Both the position numbers and the translations under genes were made by a program. Below the pieces are notes generated by a model. The model was not told the DNA's origin and made no database searches. It was given only the letters and a program-made list of their open reading frames with translations. Source: Cryptomeria japonica (taxonomy: Eukaryota > Streptophyta > Pinopsida > Cupressales > Cupressaceae). From it: a stretch of 64,000 nucleotides of DNA. The stretch spans positions 1 to 64,000 of the forward strand of contig NW_026729199.1 in NCBI RefSeq assembly GCF_030272615.1. Reading direction: 5' to 3'. The number at the start of each line of letters is the position of its first letter. Position 1 is the stretch's first letter. Below are positions 12,609 to 23,787 of this stretch, piece after piece.

Positions 12609-14329
12609 ATTGGGAAGTAACCGATGGAGTGGCATGCATGAGGAATAACAAGGGCTAGGCTTTCAGGAAGCATTGCCAGTGAGGAAGGTGAGGAGGACCC
12701 GGATGGAGATGGCCATAGGTCTGAGTGTTTTCCGCCCTCCTTTATTCTTCCTAGTGGCTCAATTGGTTGGCATTGCGAATGGTGGGGGTATCAGCTAGTT
12801 TGGTTTGCGGTAGACGTTCTTGATCCTTCACTGGCCCCTGTTAATTGTGGCCTCCACCATGTGTGGTTTCTTTATACTCTCATGATGGCTAGGGTTTGTG
12901 GATCTAGTTTTTGTTTCCTCATTGGTGGGGGTAGGGTTGTCTTCTTGGAAATTGCTACAGCAAAGGAGTTTGAAGCTGAGGTTGGGGATGAGATCTTGTT
13001 TCTCAGGAATGGATGCAGTAGGGGTGTTTGGGATCCAAGTGGAGTTGTCTTTGTAGACAAAGGTTTCTCTTCCCCTTTGGTTGTTGCTTTAGCGGATCTC
13101 CCTTCTTTTTGGGTCTGGGTTGTGAGGTTGCAGGGTGCCTTTTGTCCTGTTTCTGGTTCCTCCCTAGTTGCCTCTTTGTTTTTTGTCTTGTCACTTTTAT
13201 CTCAGTTTAATGGGTTATTTCTAGTGCTTTCTATTGAGGTGGTCCAATCCTTTTTTGAGGATGAGATGGTGGGTATTGAAAATAACTTCTCTCATATTGA
13301 GGTGGAGACGAAGATTGTGTATTTTGTTCGTAGGAGTTGGTGGGAGGTTGTTATTGCTCATTATTGTGGATGGCCTAGTTCTGAGGTTGTTTGTATGGTT
13401 TTATTCTCTCCCTCTATCCCTATTGAGGCAGTGATATTGGGGGGCCTTTTGTTCTCAGATCTGAGCGCTATCTCTCTTGTTTTGGATGCCCTATTTCTTG
13501 AGGTTGATGGTGTGTTTTTTGTTCTCCTCTTGTTGTCGAGTTTCTTTCTCTTTTCTTCTATAGAGGTGGAGATATTGGTGGCGCTTGTCAGCTGGTAATT
13601 TGTCTCGTTCAAGCCTTTGCTTATGCTTAAGGTTTCGGGAGCCTTTTCAAAACCCATTTGTCCAGATAAGTGTTATGGGGCTATTCTTTGGTTATTGGAC
13701 TGTGTTTTACAGCCCGAAGCTATGATCCTTTTGTTGATGGTCTTCATCTTATCTTCTCCTTTTGTGGTGGTTCTCTATCTTTTGGAGGTGGAGAGGATTT
13801 TTGCTAGTAGATGGACATTGATCAAAGGTGGTGTCGTTGTTGTATTATTTATGTTGTCTTCTATGGAGATGAAGTCGAATGATGTGTCTATTTTCAAGAG
13901 CCGCTGGTGGTATTTGGCAGATCTGCTGTCAAGTTGTGGGAGCCTTGGAAAACCTTCGTTCAAGGTTGAGGGAGCCTAGAATAGCCCTACTTCTTGTTAG
14001 GGAAGCTCGGTTATTGGTTGTGGGAGACAATCAAAACCCATCAAGGTTGGGGGAGTGTGGCAAAACCTCATGTCTCTTGTTTTCACTAAGGATGGACTGC
14101 ATGCTGATAGTTTTCAAGGGCCCAATTTAGCCAGTTCTTATTTTTGGTTAAAGTCAAGATTTTGGTTTGGTTTGGAGAAGTTGTTTCAGGTTATGGGAGC
14201 CTAGGAGAATATATTTTGTTCAAGTTATGGGAGCCTGGTAAAACCCACTAAACAGGTTATGGGTGCTTGGGAAAACCCTTGTTTTTTGTTGAAGGTTAAG
14301 GTAGCCTTGATAAAACCCTTGTGTTAGTG
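12609..14329 (+). repeat. GT-rich repeat-like region with degenerate GGGAGCC...AAAACCC motif
   Basis: The plus strand is markedly G- and T-rich compared with its AT-rich surroundings. From about 13630 to 14320 the phrase GGGAGCCT followed within a few bases by AAAACCC recurs irregularly (near 13638, 13938, 13967, 14190, 14227, and variants near 14040, 14266 and 14305), often preceded by GTTATG or GGTTGAG. A 245-codon plus-strand frame (12861-13598) is hydrophobic because of the base skew and shows no family motif. A 120-codon frame (13617-13979) overlaps it. I regard these as composition-driven. The region runs directly into a Ty3/gypsy polymerase fragment and may be part of the same or another element. 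Confidence 0.45.
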
Positions 14330-15820
14330 TGAGGATTAAGAGAGATAGTAAAAGAAGATCTTCAAAAACTACTAGATGTAGGATTTATATACCCAATTTC
14401 TAACAGCCAATGGGTATCCCCTCTGGTTATAGTGCCTAAAAAGAATGGAAAATTTAGGGTTTGTGTAGATTATAGAGAACTTAATGTTGCAACTAAGAAG
14501 GGTCACTTCCCACTTCCTTTTATTGACTAAGTGTTGGATTCTTATGTAGGTACTTCTAATTATTAGATGGTTTTATTGGATATAACCAGATAAGCATTGA
14601 ACCTAAGGACCAAGAAAAAACAACCTTTACCTACCCATGGGGGGACCTATTCTGTACTCCCATTTGGTTTATGTAACCCTCCACTTACTTTTTTAGAGAG
14701 CAGTCATAAGAATATTCTCTAATTTCTCACATTGCATGGACATTTACATGGATGAATTGACTACATATGGGGGTACATATGAGGAAGCATTAAGTCACTT
14801 GAAATTTTTTTTGTAGTAATGTGAGGATCATAATCTATCCTTGAATAGTGAAAAATATTTTATAATGATGCAAGGAGTTGTGCTTGGCCATTTCATTCAT
14901 AGGCTTGTTTCTAGGTTGACCCTGCTAAAATAGAGGTAATTCTCAATCTCTCTACTCCTAGTAAATAAAAATAGTGTTAGAAGTTTTTTAGGACATGAAG
15001 GGTATTATAGGAGGTTTATAAATAATTTCAAAATAATGGCAAGACCATTGTATAATCTATTGACAAAAGATGTTCAATTCCAATGGACAACACAATGTGA
15101 GAAAGCTTTCTCTGAATTTAAATTAGCACTGACCCCAAGCACTTGTTCTTAAAGGACCCTAATGGACACTTCCCTTTCATATCCACACCAATGCATCAAA
15201 TTATGCTCCAGGTATTTTTTTGGTCCAAAAAGAAGCCAATGTGGAAAATTCTATTTACTTTATCAGTAAAAATTTGTAAGGACCTGAATTGAAATACACT
15301 ATCAAAGAGAAAGAGATGTTGGAATTCATATATGCACTTAATAAGTTCAACCACTACATCACTAGTTGTCAGATCTTTGTTCATAGAGATCATGCAGTCA
15401 TCAAATACCTCATGAACAAACCCTCAATTTCAGGAAGATTAGCACAATGGATATTCTTGATGCAAGAAATTGATATCACCATTATCGATAAACCAGGGAA
15501 AGCCAATGTGGTAGAATATTTCAATCAAGATTGAAAACAAATGAAGATCTACAAGTCATTAATGGTTCATTTCCAAAAGAACATTTGTTCTCTTTTGCTA
15601 TTTATACACCTTGGTATGCTGACATAGCTAATACCTAGTTTCTCACGGGATTCCTCCTCATTTTTCACCAAAATAAAAGAGATTGCTTGTTGAAAAGATC
15701 TTCAATTCCTCTTGGGAAATAGGGTGCCTATTCTATACTAGACAACCAAGTAATGAGAAAGTGTGTCCAGGAGCATGAAACTTATGACATCTCTCTAAGG
15801 GGTACTAAAGCTATATAAAT
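14330..15820 (+). mobile_element. Ty3/gypsy pol fragment (reverse transcriptase, RNase H, start of integrase), fossil
   Basis: Old LTR-retrotransposon remnant. Visible parts in order are the RT start (LLDVGFIYPISNSQWVSPLV, then VPKKNGKFRVCVDYRELN, 14360-14490), the palm region (about 14560-14720), the connection region, RNase H (KYTIKEKEMLEFIYAL, IFVHRDHAVIKYL, 15290-15530) and the lead-in to the integrase zinc-binding domain (PWYADIAN near 15610; RKCVQEHE near 15755). Gag, protease, the integrase core and both LTRs are absent. It carries on the order of six to ten breaks and looks old. Confidence 0.85.
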
Positions 15821-16762
15821 GTGTCAATTGTTTACCTCAACTTTTAGAATTAACTACTTTCATTGTAAATTAGATTAGATCCATCTAAGAACTTCATCAT
15901 TGTTTATGAATTGCATGCACTTTATGCTCCATCATATTCAATTTCCTCTTGACTCATTTTAGCATCTACAAATTAATTTTTATTTATCTATCAAAAGTAA
16001 GAACGATTTCCTCTAACCAGGGATACAATGATGAAAATGTCTATTGTACTTAGTAATTTTATTATTGTTGTTTATCACATTAATATGCAACAATGAACAT
16101 GAGACAAGTAAATGGGTAGCTAAAACAACTATAAAGAGAATATAAGAAAGAACCAAGATTAGGTATGTAATGTGTATATTGTAATGAAACAACTATAGAA
16201 GGTTGATTAGGATGAATGAGTAGAATGGATAAGAGTAATATTTGTTTGAGGCTACTTGCACCACAATGCACATATTGTAGTTTCATATTGTAGAGTAATC
16301 TTTTGTAGAATGAGAGTCTTTAGAATGGTGAAAAAAATGGATTACAAGTGCAATATGATCAAAAGGTTTGTTGAGATAGATTTTACCTCATGTTGGAAAA
16401 TTTGTACTGTAATGAAGACACATTTTGTAACATTTGCCTTATGATCAAAATAGAAGGTAAATAAGTTTGTAAAACAATGCAATGTGATGATCGAGTGAAA
16501 TTAATGGTGGGTGGTGGAATATTATGCTAGATAGGAAGTGGAAGGGATTGGCTAGTGGTATGGTGTGATACTATATGAGGGATATTTTGAGAAATTAAAT
16601 TGAGAATAGAGGAAGGTGAGATATAAGAATATTGATTAATATAATTCTCACCTAAAATCTAAAACTTATGTGAGTAGAATTACCATTAAGTGCATCAATA
16701 GACATGATGGAAGAAATGAATGTAAGAATCAAAGGTACAATCAGGGGTATAGATATCTGCCC
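15821..16762. other. Noncoding AT-rich stretch
   Basis: No gene or clear repeat seen between the gypsy fragment and the 2.9-kb repeat. Short frames on both strands (for example 16080-16286 minus) have no recognisable features. Confidence 0.45.
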
Positions 16763-19667
16763 AAATTTAAAAAAGGACTTTGATTTCTTAGTTAGACCTT
16801 GGTTTGAAGTAGAAACTTGTAGTGGGAACTAATCAAATCTAGTGTACAACAAAATTTGAGAGAGACATCAACCTTCGATATGATGTGGATTTTATTTTTT
16901 CTCTAAAATTAAATTTTGAAACTTATTGCAATGTATATTATGAAATACAAATTTAATAGATTAAGGATAAGAAATAGGCAAACTAATTAAGAATATTTAA
17001 TATGATGAAATAAGGTTATATATTAATTGGACATATTAAATTGACAAAATAAAGGGAAGAGAAAATTATATAAATTTTTTCTTGTTAAAACTAAATCTAT
17101 TGAAAAATTAATAAAATTAGAAGGAAAATAGATAACCAATCATATTTCCATGCATTTACAATTTCTTAAAAGATAGTGAAATGCTAGTCAAGATTCATGG
17201 TGGTTTTGACAAGGACAGCTCCCCAAACCCTAGGATAAGGTATATATGATATTAATGAAATATTTTACTCTATAATGAAGGTTCAAATGTCTCTAATTTT
17301 ACCATATTTTCCTACTTAACCATTTCCATGATAAGGCTACTATCATCTTCCTATTTTATCTATTTTTAGTTTTAGAAGCTTCAATTAAAGAAGCCTTGGA
17401 TTTACGATCCATAAACCTCCAATCCTACTTCACCACAAACTTATCATTCATCTCTATCAATTTTAACTAGCCCTTTGCCCTTTAAATCTCATAAGGAAAT
17501 AGTTGTTGAGAAAAAATCAATAAGCTATGTCTCCTCTTGCTCCTCCCATGGAGTAATTTGGTGGAAAAAATTAAAATTGATGTACTAAAGGTAAAAAGAA
17601 AATTACAATGACGTAGTTCACTCTTCAAATGTTCCATTTTCCTCCCAAAAGTAAGTTAATTTTTTTCATTTTGCAAACCTCTCCTAACCACATCCTTAGT
17701 GCCTCTAGTAAGCGTATCCCTATTGTCCCCATGATTTCTAATTCCTCTTAAATTCCCAACTCCTCTCAAAAAATGGAATCCAACAATCTCTATAGACTCA
17801 AAATTAGCCCCTTTATTTGGGCCATGGTAAAAGGGGCTACTTTAGAAAATCCAAAACTTATTAAAATAAAAAAGAAAAAATGTCTCAATTCAGTTCTATG
17901 TAGATGCAATCCATTTTGATGAGGAAATGGCTTGAACGAATAATCTTGAGGATAGGGAGGACAATGTTGTCATTGTTGTGAGTACCCACCCAAGGAGACC
18001 TAATGAACTAGTTGTCTATACCAAGACTTATGCAAATCAAGATAAGATAAACAATGGGGTCAAGGTTGCTATGGATATCGAAAGTGATGAAGAGTTGATC
18101 CAAGACTTATACAAATCAAGGTGAGTTAAAGAATGTGGCATGTCTAACAAGGATATCAAAACTAAAGAAGTGTTGAAGTACACTAAGGAGACTAATAATG
18201 ACTTTAACAATGTGGGTGTTAGCTTCTTCCTAAAGATGAATGAGTCAGACTGCACCAGTAGGAAATTGCCCCTACTAGAAAATCCACTCATCTTTTGCAT
18301 TGCAACAACTCAAAATGCAACATGAAAATAGAGAAGCTCAATAACATGAAAGCCAAAGTTGCTAACCTAGAATTAAAGATGGTCTTGATCTCTCTAAGCT
18401 CAACTCTAAGGTTATGCATGGGTATGTGATAATACTCAATTTTTTATAGGAGAGAGAATTCAAGAAGCTTAGAGATTAAAAAGGTGCAATCACAAGGGGT
18501 ATTTTGATAAAAGAATTTTTTTCTATTTAGCTACTATTTTTAGTAATATATTTTCTATAGACAATTATCCTAATGTGGTGCTATTAAAAATTATATTGAT
18601 GTGATATTAAAGTGTTGTTAGTGGCTTGTTGGCCATTTGGTTAATTATGTGAGCTTTTTGTTTCTAAGAGCGAGCACCTTAGTTTTTTTTTAATTATTAT
18701 GATAATATATGTCTTACTCATTTCAATTGAGATAATTCCATATAAATACCCAATACATTTCATTTGTTATATATTGGACCACATAGAGTACTGTATTGCT
18801 AACAACCTAGCCTTAACTTTTAGGTTGAACTATTTGTTTTAGCATTGAGTTTTCACCCAATTATTACTTTTGCTAAAAACGTTGCTATCAATAAGATAGA
18901 GTTTCTCAACTCTTAGCACCAAATATTTTATATGTTCACAATTGTGAATAAGATAGCACCTCAACAAATTTTAGGAAGATGGATTTGTAGTATGCTACAT
19001 AATAAATGGTTAATTTGAATCAATAGAATTGAGATTTCATTTATTATCCAACATACCCATATGTATGTAATCTTATATACATTATATCTTCTTCCTCCAT
19101 CATTATTTCTTTCCTTAAAAAGAGTGAATGTTCTTGTAAAAAACTGATATATACTCTCCACTAAATTTCTAGATGCAATATATTTTGGTGAATAAGTCCA
19201 AATCCTTTCCTTATGATAGGTTAAAACATTCTAAATGTTATTGTGATTTCCCACGTTCACAATGATAACATAATTGATCCAACTTATTTCCTGTGATTGA
19301 TGAAAATATGAATTATTTATTAAGCATGATTTGATTTACAACACTATACATTCTAGAAAATTATTAAAGTTTCTAGTGAAATATTGTGTACTTTAGAAAT
19401 GTAGTGCCAGAAATTAGATCATGATTCCAAGTGTCACATCAATTTTGTTTCTAGAAAGGTAATTTAAAACATGTACCCCATTGTAGAGTGAAATCCCACC
19501 TCTATAATTTTGAAAGTGTCTTTTCACTTTTTACCTAATTTTATTTCAATTGAATAAATAGATTTTTTTTTTTAAACATTCCATCGATATGAAATATGAC
19601 ATGACTCCTAACTTTCACTGATTATATTTAAAACATATTATATAGTTATACTTTAGTAGTTATATTA
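16763..19667. repeat. 2.9-kb dispersed repeat, copy 1
   Basis: Aligns in direct orientation with 23788-26657 over its whole length. It begins near GGACTT(T/C)GATTTCTTAGTT and ends near TTATATTTAAAA...ATAGTTATATTA. Shared stretches include GTAGTGGGAACTAATCAAAT, TTTCCATGCATTTA, TCAAGAAGCTTAGAGAT and GATAGAGTTTCTCAACTCTT. Inside, at 17780-18480, there are stop-ridden traces of a frame (DIESDEELIQDLYKSR, SFFLKMNESD, NMKAKVANLELKM), and at 18560-18640 a few degenerate units of GATATTAATGTGGTGTTA. No terminal repeats or known transposon domains are visible, so the class is unknown. Confidence 0.7.
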
Positions 19668-20340
19668 GTTCTTGCACATGGCAGGATACTTATGAATTCA
19701 TTGTGTTCAGTTTTTCTATCAATTTGATATCTTAATTCTTATCATATCAAATGTCCCATCCTATTAAATTCTCATACCATGTCATAAATTATTTTCCTTT
19801 CAAAAGGAGCTTTGCAAATTTTTAAAATTGATACAAAGATCAACTATATTTAATAAATAGCAAATAACAATATGATTTAGTTTAAATGACCAGTACACTT
19901 CTTTGAAGTAGATGACACGTGGCCTCTTAGAGATTGCGCTAACTTGGCTAATTACTAACACTATTTACAATTTTTATATTTGACTAATAGTTTTAATAGC
20001 TATTTAGTAATCTATGAGGTTTCCACATTTCATTCTACATTCTCTTTATTATTTCTAGATTCGATTGTGTCTATATTATTTATCATCACAGAGATAGATA
20101 AAAAATATAGACATAATTGAATCCAAAAAGAATTAAGAACTATTTAGTATTTTTACTTCTAGACTCTTCATAGTGCACAAATTCCTACTACGTTAATAAT
20201 GTTTTATGAAGAAACTTGAAAAGGATTTTTATGCCATCGTTTGATCGGGCATGAATATAAACCCCTCTTAGCAAATTTTTTTCCAATTCAATTACCTTGC
20301 ATTCAAAATGAACTTCTAAGAAAGATTATTTCCTTATAGT
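19668..20340. other. Noncoding stretch containing a strong hairpin
   Basis: AT-rich DNA with no gene. A G-box/ABRE-like ACACGTGGC occurs near 19914, without a gene to go with it. The hairpin at 20058-20123 is listed separately. Confidence 0.4.
20058..20123. repeat. Near-perfect 27-bp inverted repeat (hairpin)
   Basis: Arms 20058-20084 (GATTCGATTGTGTCTATATT...) and 20097-20123 pair over 27 positions with three differences and a 12-base loop. Two of the three differences would be G-U pairs in an RNA read from the plus strand. It could be a miniature inverted-repeat remnant or a precursor-like foldback. No expression evidence is possible from sequence. Confidence 0.6.
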
Positions 20341-20357
20341 CATACCCATTGCCTTGT

Positions 20358-20384
20358 GTGTCTGTGTGTCTGTGTGTATATACA

Positions 20385-20455
<71 letters not shown>

Positions 20456-20472
20456 AGGGGGGGTGTGTGTAC
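20358..20472. repeat. Compound microsatellite (GT)n-(GA)n
   Basis: Runs of TGTG with short interruptions, then a pure (TG) run (20389-20420), then a pure (AG) run (20424-20451), ending in GGGGAGGGGGGGTGTGTGT. Confidence 0.9.
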
Positions 20473-21604
20473 CTTAATATTAAACATTAATAAATATGTT
20501 CTCATGAAATTTTTATGAAATCAAGTTTGTGTGAAAAGAATTATTATAAAAAATTGTAATTATAAATTATTTAGTTTTTGTGTATTTAATTTATATAAAA
20601 GTTTTTATTTTTAAATTTATTAAAATAAAAATATTTTAATTATTTGATCAATATTATTTTCTTAAAAATATAAAAGAAAAAGAATATTTTTTACATTTAT
20701 ACCATAAATTTTTATTTTTATTTTTTTAAACTTGTATTTCAATATGAAAACGAATTTATAGACATTTATCACATTAATAATATGTTTTAATTTCATAAAT
20801 TATTTGGTTTAGTCCAGATTATGAAAAGTATTTACTATTATTATAATAATATATTATTGCTCTTATATTCATATTGCTTACTATTTGTATTAGTTATTAA
20901 TTAGATGTTCTAGTCATCTTTCCATAAACATTTTTAGTCACAACAAGTTGAATGTTTGTAATTTTAAGTGTGAATTGATTAAATTATTATATTCATTTGG
21001 TTTAATTATTTTTATATAAGATTGTTTCAATGATAATGCAAACTTTTGTTAGATATATTATTTGTGGTTAATTATACATTAGTATTTTTGTTGAGATAGG
21101 AAGATGGATATATAGAGAATTGACTATCTTTTATATTTGATATATTGATGGCATGAAGTTGTAGCTATGATGGTACTCCCTGATTTGAGGTATGGCTTGA
21201 TTGAATGAATTAATTTTTGTGTGGTCTATATTCTAGTTGGTATGAGTAAAGAAGCTACTCAAAGTCTTTGTTATCATTTAAAAAATTTATTTGTGTTCAT
21301 TTAAATATTTTTTCATGTTTTAGTCATTGTTGATATGGTTCACCTTACCATATCTTTTTTCTTCCATATGTGGCATGTTGAAGGATGTGTGAAGGTTTTT
21401 CCTGGTACTGGTTATCATGGTTCCTTTTGTAGGTGTGTTGTTGGAGCATGAGAGAGTGATTAGTATTCAAATGGTACATGGATGGCTAAATAATTATTTT
21501 CCCTTATATATGATTCACATGGGTGTATTTATAATGTATGATGTCAAGTGAGAGAATGTTATTAATAACTTGTCATGCAACTTGTAAATGCTATGTCATG
21601 TTCC
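20473..21604. other. Very AT-rich noncoding stretch
   Basis: No gene recognised. It is extremely AT-rich to about 21050, then moderate composition up to the LRR pseudogene end. Confidence 0.45.
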
Positions 21605-22615
21605 TTGGATTGAACATCCTTGGATAGTGTCCCTAAGAACTTAGGTATGTAACTTAGCTCAAGGTGTTGGATTTTAGAACAATTTCCTAAGGAATTTGGT
21701 ATGTTTCCACTAAGCTCATTACCCCCTAAAATAAGTCCTTACAGATTGATGAGCATTCCCAATTCAAAAGGAATAGTTCCTGTAAAATGATTGTCCGAGA
21801 GTATGAGTCCCTCTAATTTAGAACAATTTCCTAAGGAATTTGGTATGTTTCCACTAAGCTCATTTCTCCATAGGTGAAGTTTTTGCAAATTGATCAGCAT
21901 CCCCAATTCCAAAGGAATGGTTCCTGAAAAATGATTGTTCCTGGCAACTGATTTTCATTGAGCTTGAGGTCCTTAGTTGGGTTAGATTGCCTATTTCATG
22001 AGGAATAGAACCTGTGAGATTATTGGCTAGCAATTGCAAGACAACCAAGTTTGACAAGTTTCCTATGGAAGAAGGGATGCTGCCCGACAACTGATTAGCA
22101 TAGAGGTAGAGCCAACGTAGCTGGGTGAGCATGCCTATTTCAGGAGGAATAGGTCCATGAAGATTATTACTTGACAAGTCCAGGTGCAGTAAGGTTGAGA
22201 GGTTTTTGAGAGAGGGCAGAATTATACCTGTAAAATAGTTGTCAAGACACAATAAAAACTTCAACCCTGTCAACTTACCCAGCTCATCGGGAATACTGCC
22301 ATGCAGTTGATTGTAGTTGAGATACAGTTGAACAAGAGCCGTGAGATTCCCGAGCGCGAGAGAAATGACGCCCTGTAAACCCTTAGCTGTGAAATCCAGC
22401 ATAACCACTTGCTGCGAATTAGGAGAGCAGAGGACACCGGTCCAATTACACATTGGAATAGTGGTATTCCAATTTGCTAAGGCATTATTGGGGTCGGAGG
22501 TGATTGTAGCTTTAACTGTCAAAAGAGATAGCTGGTCAGGAGGAGCAGAAGGTTGGACTAGAGTTGAGAATGAAGAGGGCAACAACAACATTACTAGAAA
22601 TACTAAGTATTCCAT
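21605..22615 (-). pseudogene. LRR receptor-like protein pseudogene (N-terminal half)
   Basis: Paralogue of the LRR gene at 61144. From the ATG at 22615 it reads a hydrophobic signal peptide (MEYLVFLVMLLL...), then the LRRNT_2 domain with DQLSLLTVKATITSDPNNAL and the C-NWTGVLC cysteine pair, then LRR repeats of the plant extracellular type (N-L-T-x-L...L-x-G-x-I-P). The uninterrupted frame runs to 21860, but from about 21950 the LRR sense moves to another frame (NNHFSGTIPLELGMLINLQK), with a stop near 21747. LRR sense fades out near 21605. No membrane segment or kinase follows. In-frame ATG codons also occur at 22645 and 22621. 22615 matches the start of the 61-kb gene. A 144-bp internal duplication (two LRRs) is visible between 21675 and 21819. 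Likely a broken former receptor-like protein. Confidence 0.85.
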
Positions 22616-22665
22616 TTTCATGAAATAGCGAATATGAGGATTCATAATCTCTAATTCTCGCAAAA

Positions 22666-22688
22666 GCCTCGGTGTATGTGCTTATATA
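22666..22688 (-). promoter_or_regulatory. TATA box and conserved leader of the LRR pseudogene
   Basis: On the minus strand TATATAAG (22688-22681) is followed directly by the leader GCACATACACCGAGGC (22681-22666). The active-looking paralogue has TATATAAG then GTACATACACCGAGGC at 61056-61078, so the core promoter was copied with the gene. Sequence upstream of the TATA box is not obviously shared. Confidence 0.6.
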
Positions 22689-23787
22689 TCACCAAGAGGT
22701 CGAGCACCAGCAAGACCATGCTAACCCTAACTTCCAGTTCTCGTTGAACAATTATTATTTCATTCGTTATTTTCGGTAATGTAATAAATAATTCTAGAAA
22801 AGTAGGCTTCATCCAATTAACAAGGAATGTTGTAACAGTGTTACGATATGTATTTGGAATTAGGATATGTATTTTGAATTAGGATTAGGTAGGATTAGTA
22901 ATTTGATGTTGTATTCATTTGATGAGAGCACACAATTTGTATGTGACTATCTATAATAGATTGTTTGGAATAGAAAGAAAAGTGCGACATTTAGAAGAGA
23001 ATATGTACAAATTACCACTATAAAAGGATAAATTCAATACATTAGTATCATCCCTTATTAATATTACAAATAAATTGTAGTTCTCACAATCATGTACTCA
23101 ATTATGTAAGGTATATCATCAAGACAACCAATTTATGATATAAATGTAACACAACCTCAACACATTGATGGCACTTACATTGAACCTTAAAACGTGATAC
23201 CAAAAATACACACTAGAAAGTTTGATGGAAATGATTTGATCTCCTGGATTAACCACATGGAGATTTTTCTTGATGGAAATGATTTGATCTCCTTGATTAA
23301 CCACATGGAGATTTTTCTTATATATATCAATTCTATTGGGGTAGGCCATAATGACATCACTATATTTCAAACTTAAACAATTCATTTGGTATCAATGAAT
23401 ATGTAGTAAAAAACAAAGACTTTCAATGTCACTTAGTTTTTACATAAGAGCCCCAAATACACTATAATAATAATGTGACAAAAACTACATTAATCAATTT
23501 GCAAATCTACAAACAAACTTAATCAATAATTATATTTAATAAATAAAAGTAAATAGTACAATTTCGTTCTAATCACATATAAAGAAATTTGTGTAGTCAA
23601 AAAATTATATGTATTTATATTCTAATAGTTTAAACAAGATAATATATTTTTTTCCAACTCGTATAAAGAAAAAAAAAAAGGACTCAAAATAAAAATATTA
23701 CAATTACCAAAGATTCTTCCATTTCCTCATTTAGTTACCAAGATTGAAGAAGAGGAAAAAAAGTTGGATCTTTGAACCACATCTATT
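22689..23787. other. Noncoding stretch with a small retroelement gag relic
   Basis: Intergenic DNA between the LRR pseudogene and the second 2.9-kb repeat. Apart from the gag-like relic at 23180-23380 I see no gene. A short direct repeat (GGAATTAGGATATGTATTT...GAATTAGGATTAGG) lies near 22855-22890. Confidence 0.4.
23180..23380 (+). mobile_element. Ty3/gypsy-like gag relic with a 48-bp tandem duplication
   Basis: A short fossil with the gag N-terminal pattern KFDGNDLISWINHMEIFL, a form common in plant gypsy gag (F-D-G-x-D...W-x-x-x-M-E-x-F). The stretch from GATGGAAATGATTTGATCTC is present twice in tandem, 48 bp apart. No LTR or other element part is seen nearby. Old and broken. Confidence 0.5.

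Noticed and set aside
12861-13598. 245-codon hydrophobic frame as a membrane protein gene
   Set aside because: Hydrophobicity follows from the GT-rich strand. There are no family motifs, and overlapping frames on both strands are equally open.
19910-19925. ACACGTGGC as an ABRE/G-box promoter element
   Set aside because: No gene is positioned to use it, and single 9-mers occur by chance.
22341-22628. 95-codon plus-strand frame over the LRR pseudogene
   Set aside because: Antisense shadow of the LRR coding sequence. A similar shadow exists at 61227-61484.
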